Shown piece after piece: positions 24,166 to 31,162 of a stretch of DNA of 34,573 bases. Origin of the DNA: Gammaproteobacteria bacterium (GTDB lineage Bacteria > Pseudomonadota > Gammaproteobacteria > Steroidobacterales > Rariloculaceae); NCBI GenBank assembly GCA_017577365.1, contig PKRJ01000038.1:1-34573 (forward strand), given 5' to 3'. Position numbers and translations under genes: made by a program. Under the pieces are notes generated by a model. The model had not been told where the DNA came from and made no database searches. It saw only the letters and a list, made by a program, of their open reading frames with translations. Positions within the stretch are counted from its first letter, which is position 1; the number at the start of each line of letters is the position of its first letter.

Positions 24166-24732
24166 TTAGCGGCTGCCGCGTCTACGCAGTGCCGCGCCCG
24201 TGCCGATCAAACCCAGCCCGAGCAGGCTGAGCGTAGCCGGTTCCGGCACGGGAAGAGAAGGCAAGCTCGACGACCCGAGGTTCGTGATCGTGCCGACGAA
24301 ATCGAACTTGGGCCAGCAGAGGTAGCAGCTCTCCTGGATCGGGTCGAACGTCAGCCTCGCGGTGCCCGAGTAGCCGTTGTACGTGTAGCTGAAGTCGGTC
24401 GATCCTCCGCTCCACTCGCCCCCGTTGAAGAGGATCGTCGCGACCACCGAGTACGGGCCGTGGACACCGACGCCGACTTCGGTCGGATTGACGAAGTTGA
24501 CCGTGAGGGTCAACTCTCCGTGCCCGAAACCCAAGACTTCGACGGATCCGAAGACGAAACTCTGGCTCTGGCCCTCGTCGAGCAATGCATAACCCGAATT
24601 CGGGTTGTACTCGCCGAGCGCAAACGTCCCGGTCGCCGAGAGGCTGCCGCCGACGAATTCGAACGGTATCGGCACGGCATGCGCCGAGAATGCGAAGCCC
24701 GACAGCAGCAAACCGCAAAGGATCTTTTTCAC
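24166..24732 (-). CDS. PEP-CTERM sorting domain-containing exported protein
   Basis: A secreted or surface protein. Of 188 residues, 1-17 form a signal peptide (VKKILCGLLLSGFAFSAHA region). The body is Gly/Ser/Thr/aromatic-rich and beta-like, with one CXXC (ESCYLCWP). The last 27 residues are a PEP-CTERM tail: VPEPATLSLLGL, a hydrophobic helix, then RRRGSR. PEP-CTERM tails are cut and sorted by exosortase (EpsH/XrtA type), usually together with exopolysaccharide production. No exosortase is in the window. The start is the second GTG (24732), 5 bases after a strong GGGGAGG; the first GTG is too close to it. The gene is alone, with a sigma-54-like promoter and its own terminator. Confidence 0.9.
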   Translation of the reverse strand: MKKILCGLLLSGFAFSAHAVPIPFEFVGGSLSATGTFALGEYNPNSGYALLDEGQSQSFVFGSVEVLGFGHGELTLTVNFVNPTEVGVGVHGPYSVVATILFNGGEWSGGSTDFSYTYNGYSGTARLTFDPIQESCYLCWPKFDFVGTITNLGSSSLPSLPVPEPATLSLLGLGLIGTGAALRRRGSR

Positions 24733-24784
24733 CACGGCCTCCCCTGAACGTTTCCGAGGCGAAACCTTGTCGCAGCTATGGGAC

Positions 24785-24798
24785 GCAATATTCGGGCC
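24785..24798 (-). promoter_or_regulatory. Sigma-54 (-24/-12) promoter of the PEP-CTERM gene
   Basis: The minus strand reads GGGCCCG-AATA-TTGCG. The invariant GG and GC lie exactly 10 bases apart (GG at 24798-24797, GC at 24786-24785) and TTGC is complete. Mismatches to TGGCACG-N4-TTGC are the first T and the A. Transcription would begin near 24773, about 41 bases before the GTG start. RpoN control through PrsK/PrsR is known for PEP-CTERM genes in other proteobacteria. Confidence 0.55.
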
Positions 24799-24812
24799 CA
24801 ACAAAAAAGCCT

Positions 24813-24834
24813 CGTATATTCGATCGGATATGCG
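24813..24834. promoter_or_regulatory. 22-bp palindrome upstream of the PEP-CTERM promoter
   Basis: CGTATATTCGA (24813-24823) followed by TCGGATATGCG (24824-24834) is an imperfect palindrome centred on CGATCG; 18 of 22 positions are symmetric. Its centre is about 50 bp upstream of the predicted sigma-54 start. This is a candidate activator (enhancer-binding protein) site. Confidence 0.5.
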
Positions 24835-24881
24835 CCCATGACCGAGCCGAAGGGCCGACGGTTGTAAAGAACTCCGACGCC

Positions 24882-24936
24882 CTCCGGTCGTTGCCGCCGG
24901 GCGCGGGCTGCCCAGGGCCTGCCCGCACGACCGGAG
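24882..24936 (-). terminator. Long hairpin after ubiM
   Basis: CTCCGGTCGT (24882-24891) pairs perfectly with ACGACCGGAG (24927-24936), and GCGGGC/GCCCGC (24903-24908 with 24921-24926) pairs inside. It lies 15 bp after the ubiM stop, and on the minus strand it is followed at short distance by GTTCTTT. It probably ends ubiM transcription before the PEP-CTERM promoter. Confidence 0.55.
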
Positions 24937-24951
24937 CCGCGCGACGTCGAG

Positions 24952-26127
24952 TCACGCGCGGGCGCCTCGGGTCAGCGCGTTGGTGAGAAGCGCCTTGAAC
25001 GGCGCGGCGCGATCGGCGACGCGGATCAGGATCTCGCGCGCGGCGCGCATCGGCGGCGCGTCGTTCGTGTAGAGCTCGACGATGCCGTTCGTCGCGAGAT
25101 AAAGGGGGAGCGTCGCGAGCCTGTGGCGTCGCTCGTAGCGGCCGAGCACTTCGGGAGACCCGATATCCTCGCGCCGCGCCGCCGCCGCGGCGACCTCGCG
25201 TGCGAGCGTCGCTGCGGCCAGCAACCCGAAGTTGAAGCCGTGCGCGGTGACCGGATGCATGCCGACCGCGGCATCGCCGATCAGCGCGTAGCGGTCGGCC
25301 GCGAAGCGGCTCGGATAGACGGTCACGACGGGATAGCTGAACCGCTCGCTGATGCGCCGCATCTTGCCGCGCGGCGCGAGGCGCCGTTCGATGTCGCGGT
25401 CGAACGCCGCGTCGTCGAGCGCGAGCAGCCGCCGCATCTCGGCATTCGGCAACGTCAGCACGACCGAGCGCCGATTGCCGTTCAGCGGCAGCAGCGCGAT
25501 CGTCTGCCGATAATCGAACCACTCGTACGCGATGCCGTCGTGCGGCCGGTCGCAGTCGACGCGAAAGACGCACATAGTCCGGCCGAAATCGCGAACGTGC
25601 GTCGCGATGCCCATCGCGGCGCGCGTCGCGGAGAATCGGCTGTCCGCGGCGACGACGAGCCGCGCGCTCGAGCGCTCCCCGCCCTCGAGCTCGACCTCGG
25701 TCGCGCGCTCGCCGGGACGAATCGCGACGACCTGCTGCTCGGTGATCAGCGTAATCCCCGGCTCGTCGACGACGCGCTCGAACAGGGCTCGGCGAATCAC
25801 GTGGTTCGATACGAAGCGGCCGAGTCCCGCGCGGCCGCCGGGCAGATCGAGGAAATGCGCGGACGCGCCGTTCAGCACGCGCGCCGAGACGAGCGGCGAG
25901 ATCTCCTCTTCTGGAATGCGCTCCCACGCGCCGAGCTCGCGCAGCCGCTCGATGGACGCATGCGTCAGCGCGATCTCGCGGCCGTCGAACGCGGGCCGCG
26001 CGAGGCGCTCGCGCGGCTGCCGCTCGACGATCGCGACGGCGAGCCCCGTCGGCGCGAGAGACAACGCGAACGCGAGGCCCGCGGGGCCCGCGCCGATCAC
26101 GACGACGTCGAAACGGCGCACGCTCAT
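24952..26127 (-). CDS. ubiM: 5-demethoxyubiquinol 5-hydroxylase-type FAD monooxygenase (UbiM)
   Basis: A 391-residue FAD monooxygenase of the UbiH/UbiF family that hydroxylates the ring of a ubiquinone precursor. The FAD-binding GXGXXG is VVVIGAGPAGLAFA near the start, with VVAADSRFSATRAAMGI in the middle and YALIGDAAVGMHPVTAHGFNFG near residue 295. I assign UbiM rather than UbiH, UbiF or UbiI because FDGREIALTHASIERLRELG, the AADSRFSATR segment and the C-terminal LYLATNGIVELYTNDAPP closely resemble Neisseria-type UbiM from memory. ATG 26127 is chosen; GTG 26136 is also in frame and neither has a clear ribosome-binding site. No other ubi gene is in the window. The 184-bp gap upstream shows no clear feature. 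Confidence 0.85.
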   Translation of the reverse strand: MSVRRFDVVVIGAGPAGLAFALSLAPTGLAVAIVERQPRERLARPAFDGREIALTHASIERLRELGAWERIPEEEISPLVSARVLNGASAHFLDLPGGRAGLGRFVSNHVIRRALFERVVDEPGITLITEQQVVAIRPGERATEVELEGGERSSARLVVAADSRFSATRAAMGIATHVRDFGRTMCVFRVDCDRPHDGIAYEWFDYRQTIALLPLNGNRRSVVLTLPNAEMRRLLALDDAAFDRDIERRLAPRGKMRRISERFSYPVVTVYPSRFAADRYALIGDAAVGMHPVTAHGFNFGLLAAATLAREVAAAAARREDIGSPEVLGRYERRHRLATLPLYLATNGIVELYTNDAPPMRAAREILIRVADRAAPFKALLTNALTRGARA

Positions 26128-26311
26128 CGTCGCCACACCGATTCACGAACGCCGACCCGAGCCGATGGGCGCCTGTTCAACTCGAAGAGCACTGAAGAAG
26201 CCGCGTGGTGAAACCAAGCGGCGGCACGATGCCCGCGGCTCGAAGCGGCTTCAATGACGGTTTACCGATACGGCTCCCGAGCGGCCGAGAGCGGCGAGCG
26301 CCGCCGATCGC

Positions 26312-28747
26312 TCACTCCGCGCGTAACGCCCCGGCCGGATCGATACCGGCGACGCGCCGCGCAGGCAGATAGGCCGCCACGGCCGCGGTCGCGACGAGAA
26401 CGAGCGTCGCGAGCACATAGCTCTGCGGATCGAGCGCATGCACCCCGAACAGCAGCGACTCGATGAGCCGCGACAGACCCACGGCCCCGGCGAGCCCCAG
26501 CGCCACGCCCACGAAAACGGGCCACGAGATCTGCCGGAGCAGCATGCGCCGCAACGCCGCGTGCTCGGCGCCGAGCGCCATCCGGATGCCGATCTCGTGC
26601 GTGCGCTGCGCGAGCATGTAGCCGATCACGCCGTAGATGCCGACGAGGCCGAGGACGAGCGCCATGCCGCCCGCGATCGCGACGAGCACGAGGATCAATG
26701 CCGCTCGCGCGGTCGCCCGCGTATAGATATCGCCGAGCGTGGCGATGTTTCCGAGCGGCACGCTCGGATCGACCGACCAGATCGCCTGGTATAGCTCCTG
26801 GAGAAAGCCCGCCGTGCCGACGCGCTCGCTGCGGATGGCGAACGCGACCGTCCGGCTCATGTACGGCGCCCAATTCTCACCGAGCGTCAGATACACCGAC
26901 GAAGGCACGTCGCCGTCGAGGCTTTCGTGCCGGATGTCGCCGACGACGCCGATCACCTCGCGCCACGGCCCGGACGGGACCATGCTCAGCCGCTTGCCGA
27001 TCGCCGCCTCCGGCGACCCCCATTCCCGCCGCGCGAAACCGGCCGACACGATCGCGACCGGCCGCGGCTCGAGATGGTCGGCCCACTCGAACGTGCGGCC
27101 GGCGATGACCGGCGTCCCGAGCGTCTCGAGGAAACCCGGCGATACGACCCGGAACTCGCTCTCCGGCGGGTCCGGGTCCTCGGAGCCTTCGACGAGAAAA
27201 CCGGCGCTCGGCCCCGGCTCCGCGAGCGGTATCCGCGTCCCAAAGCCGACGGATTCGACGCCGGCGAGCGACGCGATCGCGTCCTGCATTCGATTGAACA
27301 TGCGGATCACGGTTTGGAAGTCCGGCACGGAGCCCTGCGGCAGCGAGACGGTGAAGGTTTGCACTTCGTCCGGCGCGACGAATCCGGGATCGACGTCGAG
27401 CAGCGACGCGAGCGAACGCATCATCAGGCCGGCCGCGACGAGCAGCATCAGCGCGAGCGCGACCTGAGCCGCGATCAGACCGCGATGCAAGCGATGGCGC
27501 TCGCGGCTCATGCTGTGACGACGTCTGTCGACACGAAGCGCGCCGGCCGGGCGCGAGCCGGCATAGCGAAGCGCCGGCACCGCGCCGAATACGATGCCGG
27601 CCGCGAGCGAGACGGCGACGGCGGCCGCGATGACCGTCCGGTCGATCGTCACCGTCAGCACCGCCGGCAGCTCGTCGCCGGCCATGGCGAGCAGCACCGG
27701 CAGCGCGAGCGCGGCGAATCCGAGGCCGACCGCGCCGCCTGTGAGACCGACGACGACGCTCTCGCGCAAGATCGAGAGCGCGAGCTGCGTGCGCGTCGCG
27801 CCGAGCGCGGCCTCGATCGCGAGATCCTGCGCGCGCCTTTCCGCACGAACGAGCTCGAGGTTCGCGACGTTCGCGCACGCGACGGCGAGGAGCAGGCCGA
27901 TCGTGCCGAGCAGGACGAGCAACACGTCGTCGAGATCCCCGACGAACGTCGCCTTGAGCGGCTTGACGTTCGGCAAGAGCCACGTGCCCTCGAACACCTC
28001 TGGGTCTATCCCCGGAACGGGCGAGAAGGTCTCTTTGACGAGCGGAATCATTCGCCCGACGTCGGCGTTCGCGTCGTCGAGCGTGAACCCGTTCTTGAGG
28101 CGCGCGATCCCGTTCTCGCCGAGGGGCCCGACGAACGAGAGCGCTCGGATCGGCCGCATGGGCAAGACGATGTCCGCGGGGCGTTGCAGGAAGCGGAAAT
28201 CTCTCGGCAGGATGCCGATGATCCGGTGCACGACGCCGTCGACGACGAGGTCCTGCCCGAGCACGTCCTCGGCACCGCCGAAGCGGCGTTGCCAATAGCC
28301 GTGCCCGAGGATCACCGTCGGCATCGAGTCGAGGCGATCGTCCTCTTCGACGAACGCGCGGCCGAGCGCCGGGAAGACGCCGAGCGTCGGAAAGAACTCG
28401 AACGTGACGATCAGCGCGTGCACCTCCTCCGGGTCGCCGGGCGCGGTCACGTTCGCGGTATCGGCCAACCAAAGGGCGACGGACTCGAACGCGCGGCTAT
28501 GCTCGCGGTACGTGAAGTAGATCGCCGTGGAGGCCGGCAGGTCGGCGTCCGGATCCTCCTCCGAGCCATGTGTCAGCGCGACGAGCCGCTCCGAGTCCGG
28601 AAACGGCAACGGCTTGATCAGCACGCCGTTCACGACGGCGAAGATCGCGATCGTCGCACCGATGCCGATCGCGAGGGTGAGCACGCTCGTCAGCGTGAAG
28701 CCCGGCGTGCGCAGCAGGCGGCGGACGGCTTGGCGAAACCCGGTCAT
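26312..28747 (-). CDS. Duplicated orphan ABC-type permease (ADOP family)
   Basis: An 811-residue inner-membrane protein made of two tandem MacB/FtsX units. Unit one: membrane helix at about 20-42, periplasmic MacB-type domain (about 45-245), then three FtsX helices (about 280-400), with VACANVANLELVRAERRAQDLAIEAALGATR. Unit two: helix at about 435-455, periplasmic domain (about 470-670) and three FtsX helices (about 690-805), with YMLAQRTHEIGIRMALGAEHAALRRM split across the coupling segment. This matches the acidobacterial duplicated orphan permease family. No ATPase gene is adjacent, so its energy partner, if any, is elsewhere. The substrate is unknown. ATG 28747 has GGGAG about 6 bases before, and a sigma-54-type promoter lies upstream. 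Confidence 0.88.
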   Translation of the reverse strand: MTGFRQAVRRLLRTPGFTLTSVLTLAIGIGATIAIFAVVNGVLIKPLPFPDSERLVALTHGSEEDPDADLPASTAIYFTYREHSRAFESVALWLADTANVTAPGDPEEVHALIVTFEFFPTLGVFPALGRAFVEEDDRLDSMPTVILGHGYWQRRFGGAEDVLGQDLVVDGVVHRIIGILPRDFRFLQRPADIVLPMRPIRALSFVGPLGENGIARLKNGFTLDDANADVGRMIPLVKETFSPVPGIDPEVFEGTWLLPNVKPLKATFVGDLDDVLLVLLGTIGLLLAVACANVANLELVRAERRAQDLAIEAALGATRTQLALSILRESVVVGLTGGAVGLGFAALALPVLLAMAGDELPAVLTVTIDRTVIAAAVAVSLAAGIVFGAVPALRYAGSRPAGALRVDRRRHSMSRERHRLHRGLIAAQVALALMLLVAAGLMMRSLASLLDVDPGFVAPDEVQTFTVSLPQGSVPDFQTVIRMFNRMQDAIASLAGVESVGFGTRIPLAEPGPSAGFLVEGSEDPDPPESEFRVVSPGFLETLGTPVIAGRTFEWADHLEPRPVAIVSAGFARREWGSPEAAIGKRLSMVPSGPWREVIGVVGDIRHESLDGDVPSSVYLTLGENWAPYMSRTVAFAIRSERVGTAGFLQELYQAIWSVDPSVPLGNIATLGDIYTRATARAALILVLVAIAGGMALVLGLVGIYGVIGYMLAQRTHEIGIRMALGAEHAALRRMLLRQISWPVFVGVALGLAGAVGLSRLIESLLFGVHALDPQSYVLATLVLVATAAVAAYLPARRVAGIDPAGALRAE

Positions 28748-28781
28748 GGCGTCTCCCGCGGACGGTTTTTCTTCTTGGCAC

Positions 28782-28795
28782 GCACGGGTCGTGCC
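28782..28795 (-). promoter_or_regulatory. Sigma-54 (-24/-12) promoter of the ADOP permease gene
   Basis: The minus strand reads TGGCACG-ACCC-GTGC. The -24 block matches the consensus at all seven positions, the -12 block at three of four, and the GG to GC spacing is exactly 10. Transcription would begin near 28771, about 24 bases before the ATG and just ahead of the GGGAG ribosome-binding site. The same bases form a GGCACG/CGTGCC inverted repeat, which may be coincidental. Confidence 0.65.
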
Positions 28796-28937
28796 AGATC
28801 GCCGATCGCCCCTAAGCGACTGACCGAACGCGGGTTTCTTTAGCGCGCAACCGTCGCGAGCGGCGGGGACGTGCCGGTATCGAAGCGTGCCGTCCCGAAT
28901 GCGGGATTAGCGCCGGAGACGGTGCGCGGCGGAACCT

Positions 28938-29519
28938 TCAGTCGAGGTCTTTCCGCAGCGCTTCCGCGACGTCGGGCGGGACGACGCTCTCGTGAACGTA
29001 TTCCGGATGCGTGCAGCCGAACTTGAACGTCGCGCCGTCCTTCACGGCCTGCTTCATCTCCGGCGTGAGCTCGAAGCGCACGAAGTGAACGGACGACGTC
29101 TTGTCTTCCGCGCTTCGCTCGAGATCCTCGTCGGCGATGCCGACGACGCGGCCCGCGCCTTCGACCTCGAGATAAAGATGATCCTCGATGCCGATGAGGC
29201 GCGCGAGCTGCCGGCGCCGCTCCTCGACGTCCGGGAACTCGAGCATGAACGTCGCCTTGAAGTTGCTGCCGTCCGGGATCAGCGGGTTGTACGCGTCGAG
29301 TTCGTCCTTGATCGCCTCCTCCTCGAAGATCCGCTCGATGCGCAGCATCTCCTGAACCTGATACTGCATCGTCAGCCGATCCTCGAAGTGGAACGTCGCG
29401 TTCGGGCCGAGCGGCAATTTCCGGCGCTTCTTGTGCTCGAGCACCTTCGCGCGAAAGTCCTTCCGCACCTTGTGATACTGCTCGAGGCTATAGAGATCGC
29501 TGACCTTCAATGCTTCCAT
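28938..29519 (-). CDS. DUF3501 family protein
   Basis: A 193-residue soluble protein of unknown function, recognised as DUF3501 from YHKVRKDFRAKVLEHKKRRK, the HFEDRLTMQYQVQEMLRIERI segment split over residues 44-64, and RRRQLARLIGIEDHLYLEVEG. No signal peptide or membrane segment. The C-terminal part has FGCTHPEYVHES, whose single Cys and two His could bind metal or a cofactor (my inference). It is the last gene of the rubrerythrin/Fe-S/DUF3501 cluster, 87 bp after the Fe-S gene. ATG 29519 has AGAGGT upstream. Confidence 0.85.
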   Translation of the reverse strand: MEALKVSDLYSLEQYHKVRKDFRAKVLEHKKRRKLPLGPNATFHFEDRLTMQYQVQEMLRIERIFEEEAIKDELDAYNPLIPDGSNFKATFMLEFPDVEERRRQLARLIGIEDHLYLEVEGAGRVVGIADEDLERSAEDKTSSVHFVRFELTPEMKQAVKDGATFKFGCTHPEYVHESVVPPDVAEALRKDLD

Positions 29520-29606
29520 GGCGTGACCTCTGAGCTTTCTCTGGCCGCCCGATCGTTCGAGTCTACGGTTTTGCGCCGTTCGGCGCGCCCGTGCCGCTGC
29601 CCATGC

Positions 29607-30992
29607 CTAGATCCCGTAAGCGCGGCGCAGCAGCTCGAGCGGGCTCGTCGCCTTCGCGGCCTCGCTGAGCGACGCGATCTGCTCAGCGGCCATCGGGCAA
29701 TCGCTCGTGAAGTGGTCGGCTTTGGCGTTGTCGACCTGCCGCGCAACGGGCCGGCCGATCTTGCGCGACGTCGCCGCGTACTCCTTCTTGACCGCGTACG
29801 TGCCGTCGTGCCCGGAGCAGCGCTCGATCGCCTGCACCTTGGTCTCGGGCACGAGCTGCAGCAGGTCTCGAGTCTTCAACCCGATGTTCTGCACGCGCTG
29901 ATGGCACGGCACCTGATACGCGATCTTGCCGAGCGGCTGCTTGAAATCGGTGCGCAGCTTGCCGTGCCGGTGGCGGATCATCAGATATTCGAACGGATCG
30001 TAGAACGCGTCGCGCACGGCGATGACCTGCTCGTCGTCCGGGAACATCAGCGGCAGTTCCTGCTTGAACATCAGCACGCACGACGGAATCGGCGACGTCA
30101 GATCCCAGCCGTCCTGCACCCAGCGGTAGAGCTCCGGGATATTCGTCTCCTTGAGCTTCTCGACGGACTCGAGATCGCCCATCTCGAATTTCGGCATGCC
30201 GCAGCAGCGCTCCTTCGTCGGCAGCGCGGTGGGGATGCCGTTGTGCTCGAACACGGCGACGAGATCCTCGACGATCGACGGCTTGTTGCGATTGCCGTAG
30301 CACGTCGTGAACACGAGCACCTTGCCGCGCGTCTCGCCCGCCGGCTCCGCGGCGACGTCCTTGCGGCCGACCTTGTCCTTCAGCCGTCTGCGTGCGCTCT
30401 TCGACGCGTACTTCGGCACCGGCGCTTCCGCATCGACGCCGAGCGTCGACTCGAGGAGCTTACGGCCCCACTTCGTCCCGTTCACCGCGTTGACCGTCTC
30501 GGCGACGACGGGGATGCCCGCGAGACTCCCGACGAGATCCGTCGAGGCGAGCATGCGGTCGCGGAACGAAACCTTCGCGCCGTCCTTCAAGCGCTTGTAT
30601 TTCGCTCGCAGCATCAGGTGCGGAAAGTCGACGTTCCACTCGTGCGGCGGCACGTACGGACATTTCGTCATGTAGCACATGTCGCACAGGTAGCAGTGGT
30701 CGACGACCTTCCAGTACGCCTCGCGCGGTACCGCATCGATCTCGCCCGTGTCGGACTCGTCGATCGCGTCGAACAGCGTCGGGAACGCGTTGCACAGGCT
30801 GAAGCAGCGCCGGCAGCCATGGCAGATATCGAAGATCCGCTGCATCTCGGCATAGAGCGCCTCGTCGTCGGTGAACTCCGGCGCGCGCCATGCGAGCGGA
30901 TAGCGCATCGGCGCGTCCAGGCTGCCTTCGCGGACGCCCTCGCGGCTTGCAGTTGGATTGTCCTCGTGGGCGGGCGGCTTGATCTCGCTCAT
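29607..30992 (-). CDS. Heterodisulfide reductase-related (GlpC-like) iron-sulfur protein
   Basis: A 461-residue, probably cytoplasmic electron-transfer protein. Two [4Fe-4S] sites: Cys57-X2-Cys60-X2-Cys63-X3-Cys67 (CHGCRRCFSLC) and Cys100-X2-Cys103-X2-Cys106-X4-Cys111 (CYLCDMCYMTKCP); the second has four residues before the last Cys instead of three. Two cysteine-rich CCG-type domains follow, with TTCYGNRNKPS and RCCGMPKFEMGD in the first and VPCHQRVQNIG and RCSGHDGTYAVKKEY in the second. This is the architecture of GlpC and HdrB/D-type subunits, but no GlpA or GlpB is nearby. Between rubrerythrin and DUF3501, a role passing electrons to rubrerythrin is plausible. ATG 30992 is preceded by AAAGGAG about 11 bases upstream. 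Confidence 0.88.
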   Translation of the reverse strand: MSEIKPPAHEDNPTASREGVREGSLDAPMRYPLAWRAPEFTDDEALYAEMQRIFDICHGCRRCFSLCNAFPTLFDAIDESDTGEIDAVPREAYWKVVDHCYLCDMCYMTKCPYVPPHEWNVDFPHLMLRAKYKRLKDGAKVSFRDRMLASTDLVGSLAGIPVVAETVNAVNGTKWGRKLLESTLGVDAEAPVPKYASKSARRRLKDKVGRKDVAAEPAGETRGKVLVFTTCYGNRNKPSIVEDLVAVFEHNGIPTALPTKERCCGMPKFEMGDLESVEKLKETNIPELYRWVQDGWDLTSPIPSCVLMFKQELPLMFPDDEQVIAVRDAFYDPFEYLMIRHRHGKLRTDFKQPLGKIAYQVPCHQRVQNIGLKTRDLLQLVPETKVQAIERCSGHDGTYAVKKEYAATSRKIGRPVARQVDNAKADHFTSDCPMAAEQIASLSEAAKATSPLELLRRAYGI

Positions 30993-31011
30993 CGGCGACG
31001 TGGCTCCTTTC

Positions 31012-31033
31012 GGGCCGGCATCGATCCCGGCCC
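31012..31033 (-). promoter_or_regulatory. Hairpin just upstream of the Fe-S gene ribosome-binding site
   Basis: GGGCCGG (31012-31018) and CCGGCCC (31027-31033) pair with an 8-base loop, ending only a few bases before the AAAGGAG of the Fe-S gene on the minus strand. It may affect translation or mark a processed 5' end; nothing more can be said. Confidence 0.35.
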
Positions 31034-31120
31034 CCGTGACTCAAGGCGGACGATGCGGGAAAGCGCGCGCGGCGGCACGGCATCGCGCGCCGTGGCCGCC
31101 GCGACTGCACGCGGAGACGA

Positions 31121-31141
31121 GGACCGGGCTTCGCCCGGTCC
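31121..31141 (-). terminator. Intercistronic hairpin after rubrerythrin
   Basis: GGACCGGGC-TTC-GCCCGGTCC is a perfect 9-bp stem with a 3-base loop, 21 bp after the rubrerythrin stop on the minus strand. There is no T tract. It could partly terminate or stabilise the short rubrerythrin message and so give more rubrerythrin than the downstream proteins. Confidence 0.5.
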
Positions 31142-31162
31142 CGGCGCTCCGATCGCTCCGAC

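Noticed and set aside
24952..26127. UbiH or UbiF as the identity of the monooxygenase
   Set aside because: The DSRFSATR and LYLATNGIVELY segments and the FDGREIALTH stretch fit UbiM better; the call is from memory of the families, not a search.
26312..28747. MacB macrolide exporter
   Set aside because: There is no N-terminal or adjacent ATPase, and the permease unit is duplicated.
28776..28791. Plus-strand TGGCACG at the same place as a sigma-54 promoter
   Set aside because: On the plus strand the position 10 bases after GG is TC, not GC, and no plus-strand gene follows.
28777..28795. GGCACG/CGTGCC hairpin read as a terminator upstream of the permease
   Set aside because: The T-rich run lies on the wrong side for either strand as a terminator, and the same bases are better explained by the -24/-12 promoter.
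26927..28843. 638-codon plus-strand frame opposite the permease gene
   Set aside because: Antisense to a clear two-unit permease; its sequence is almost all charged residues and has no fold signature.
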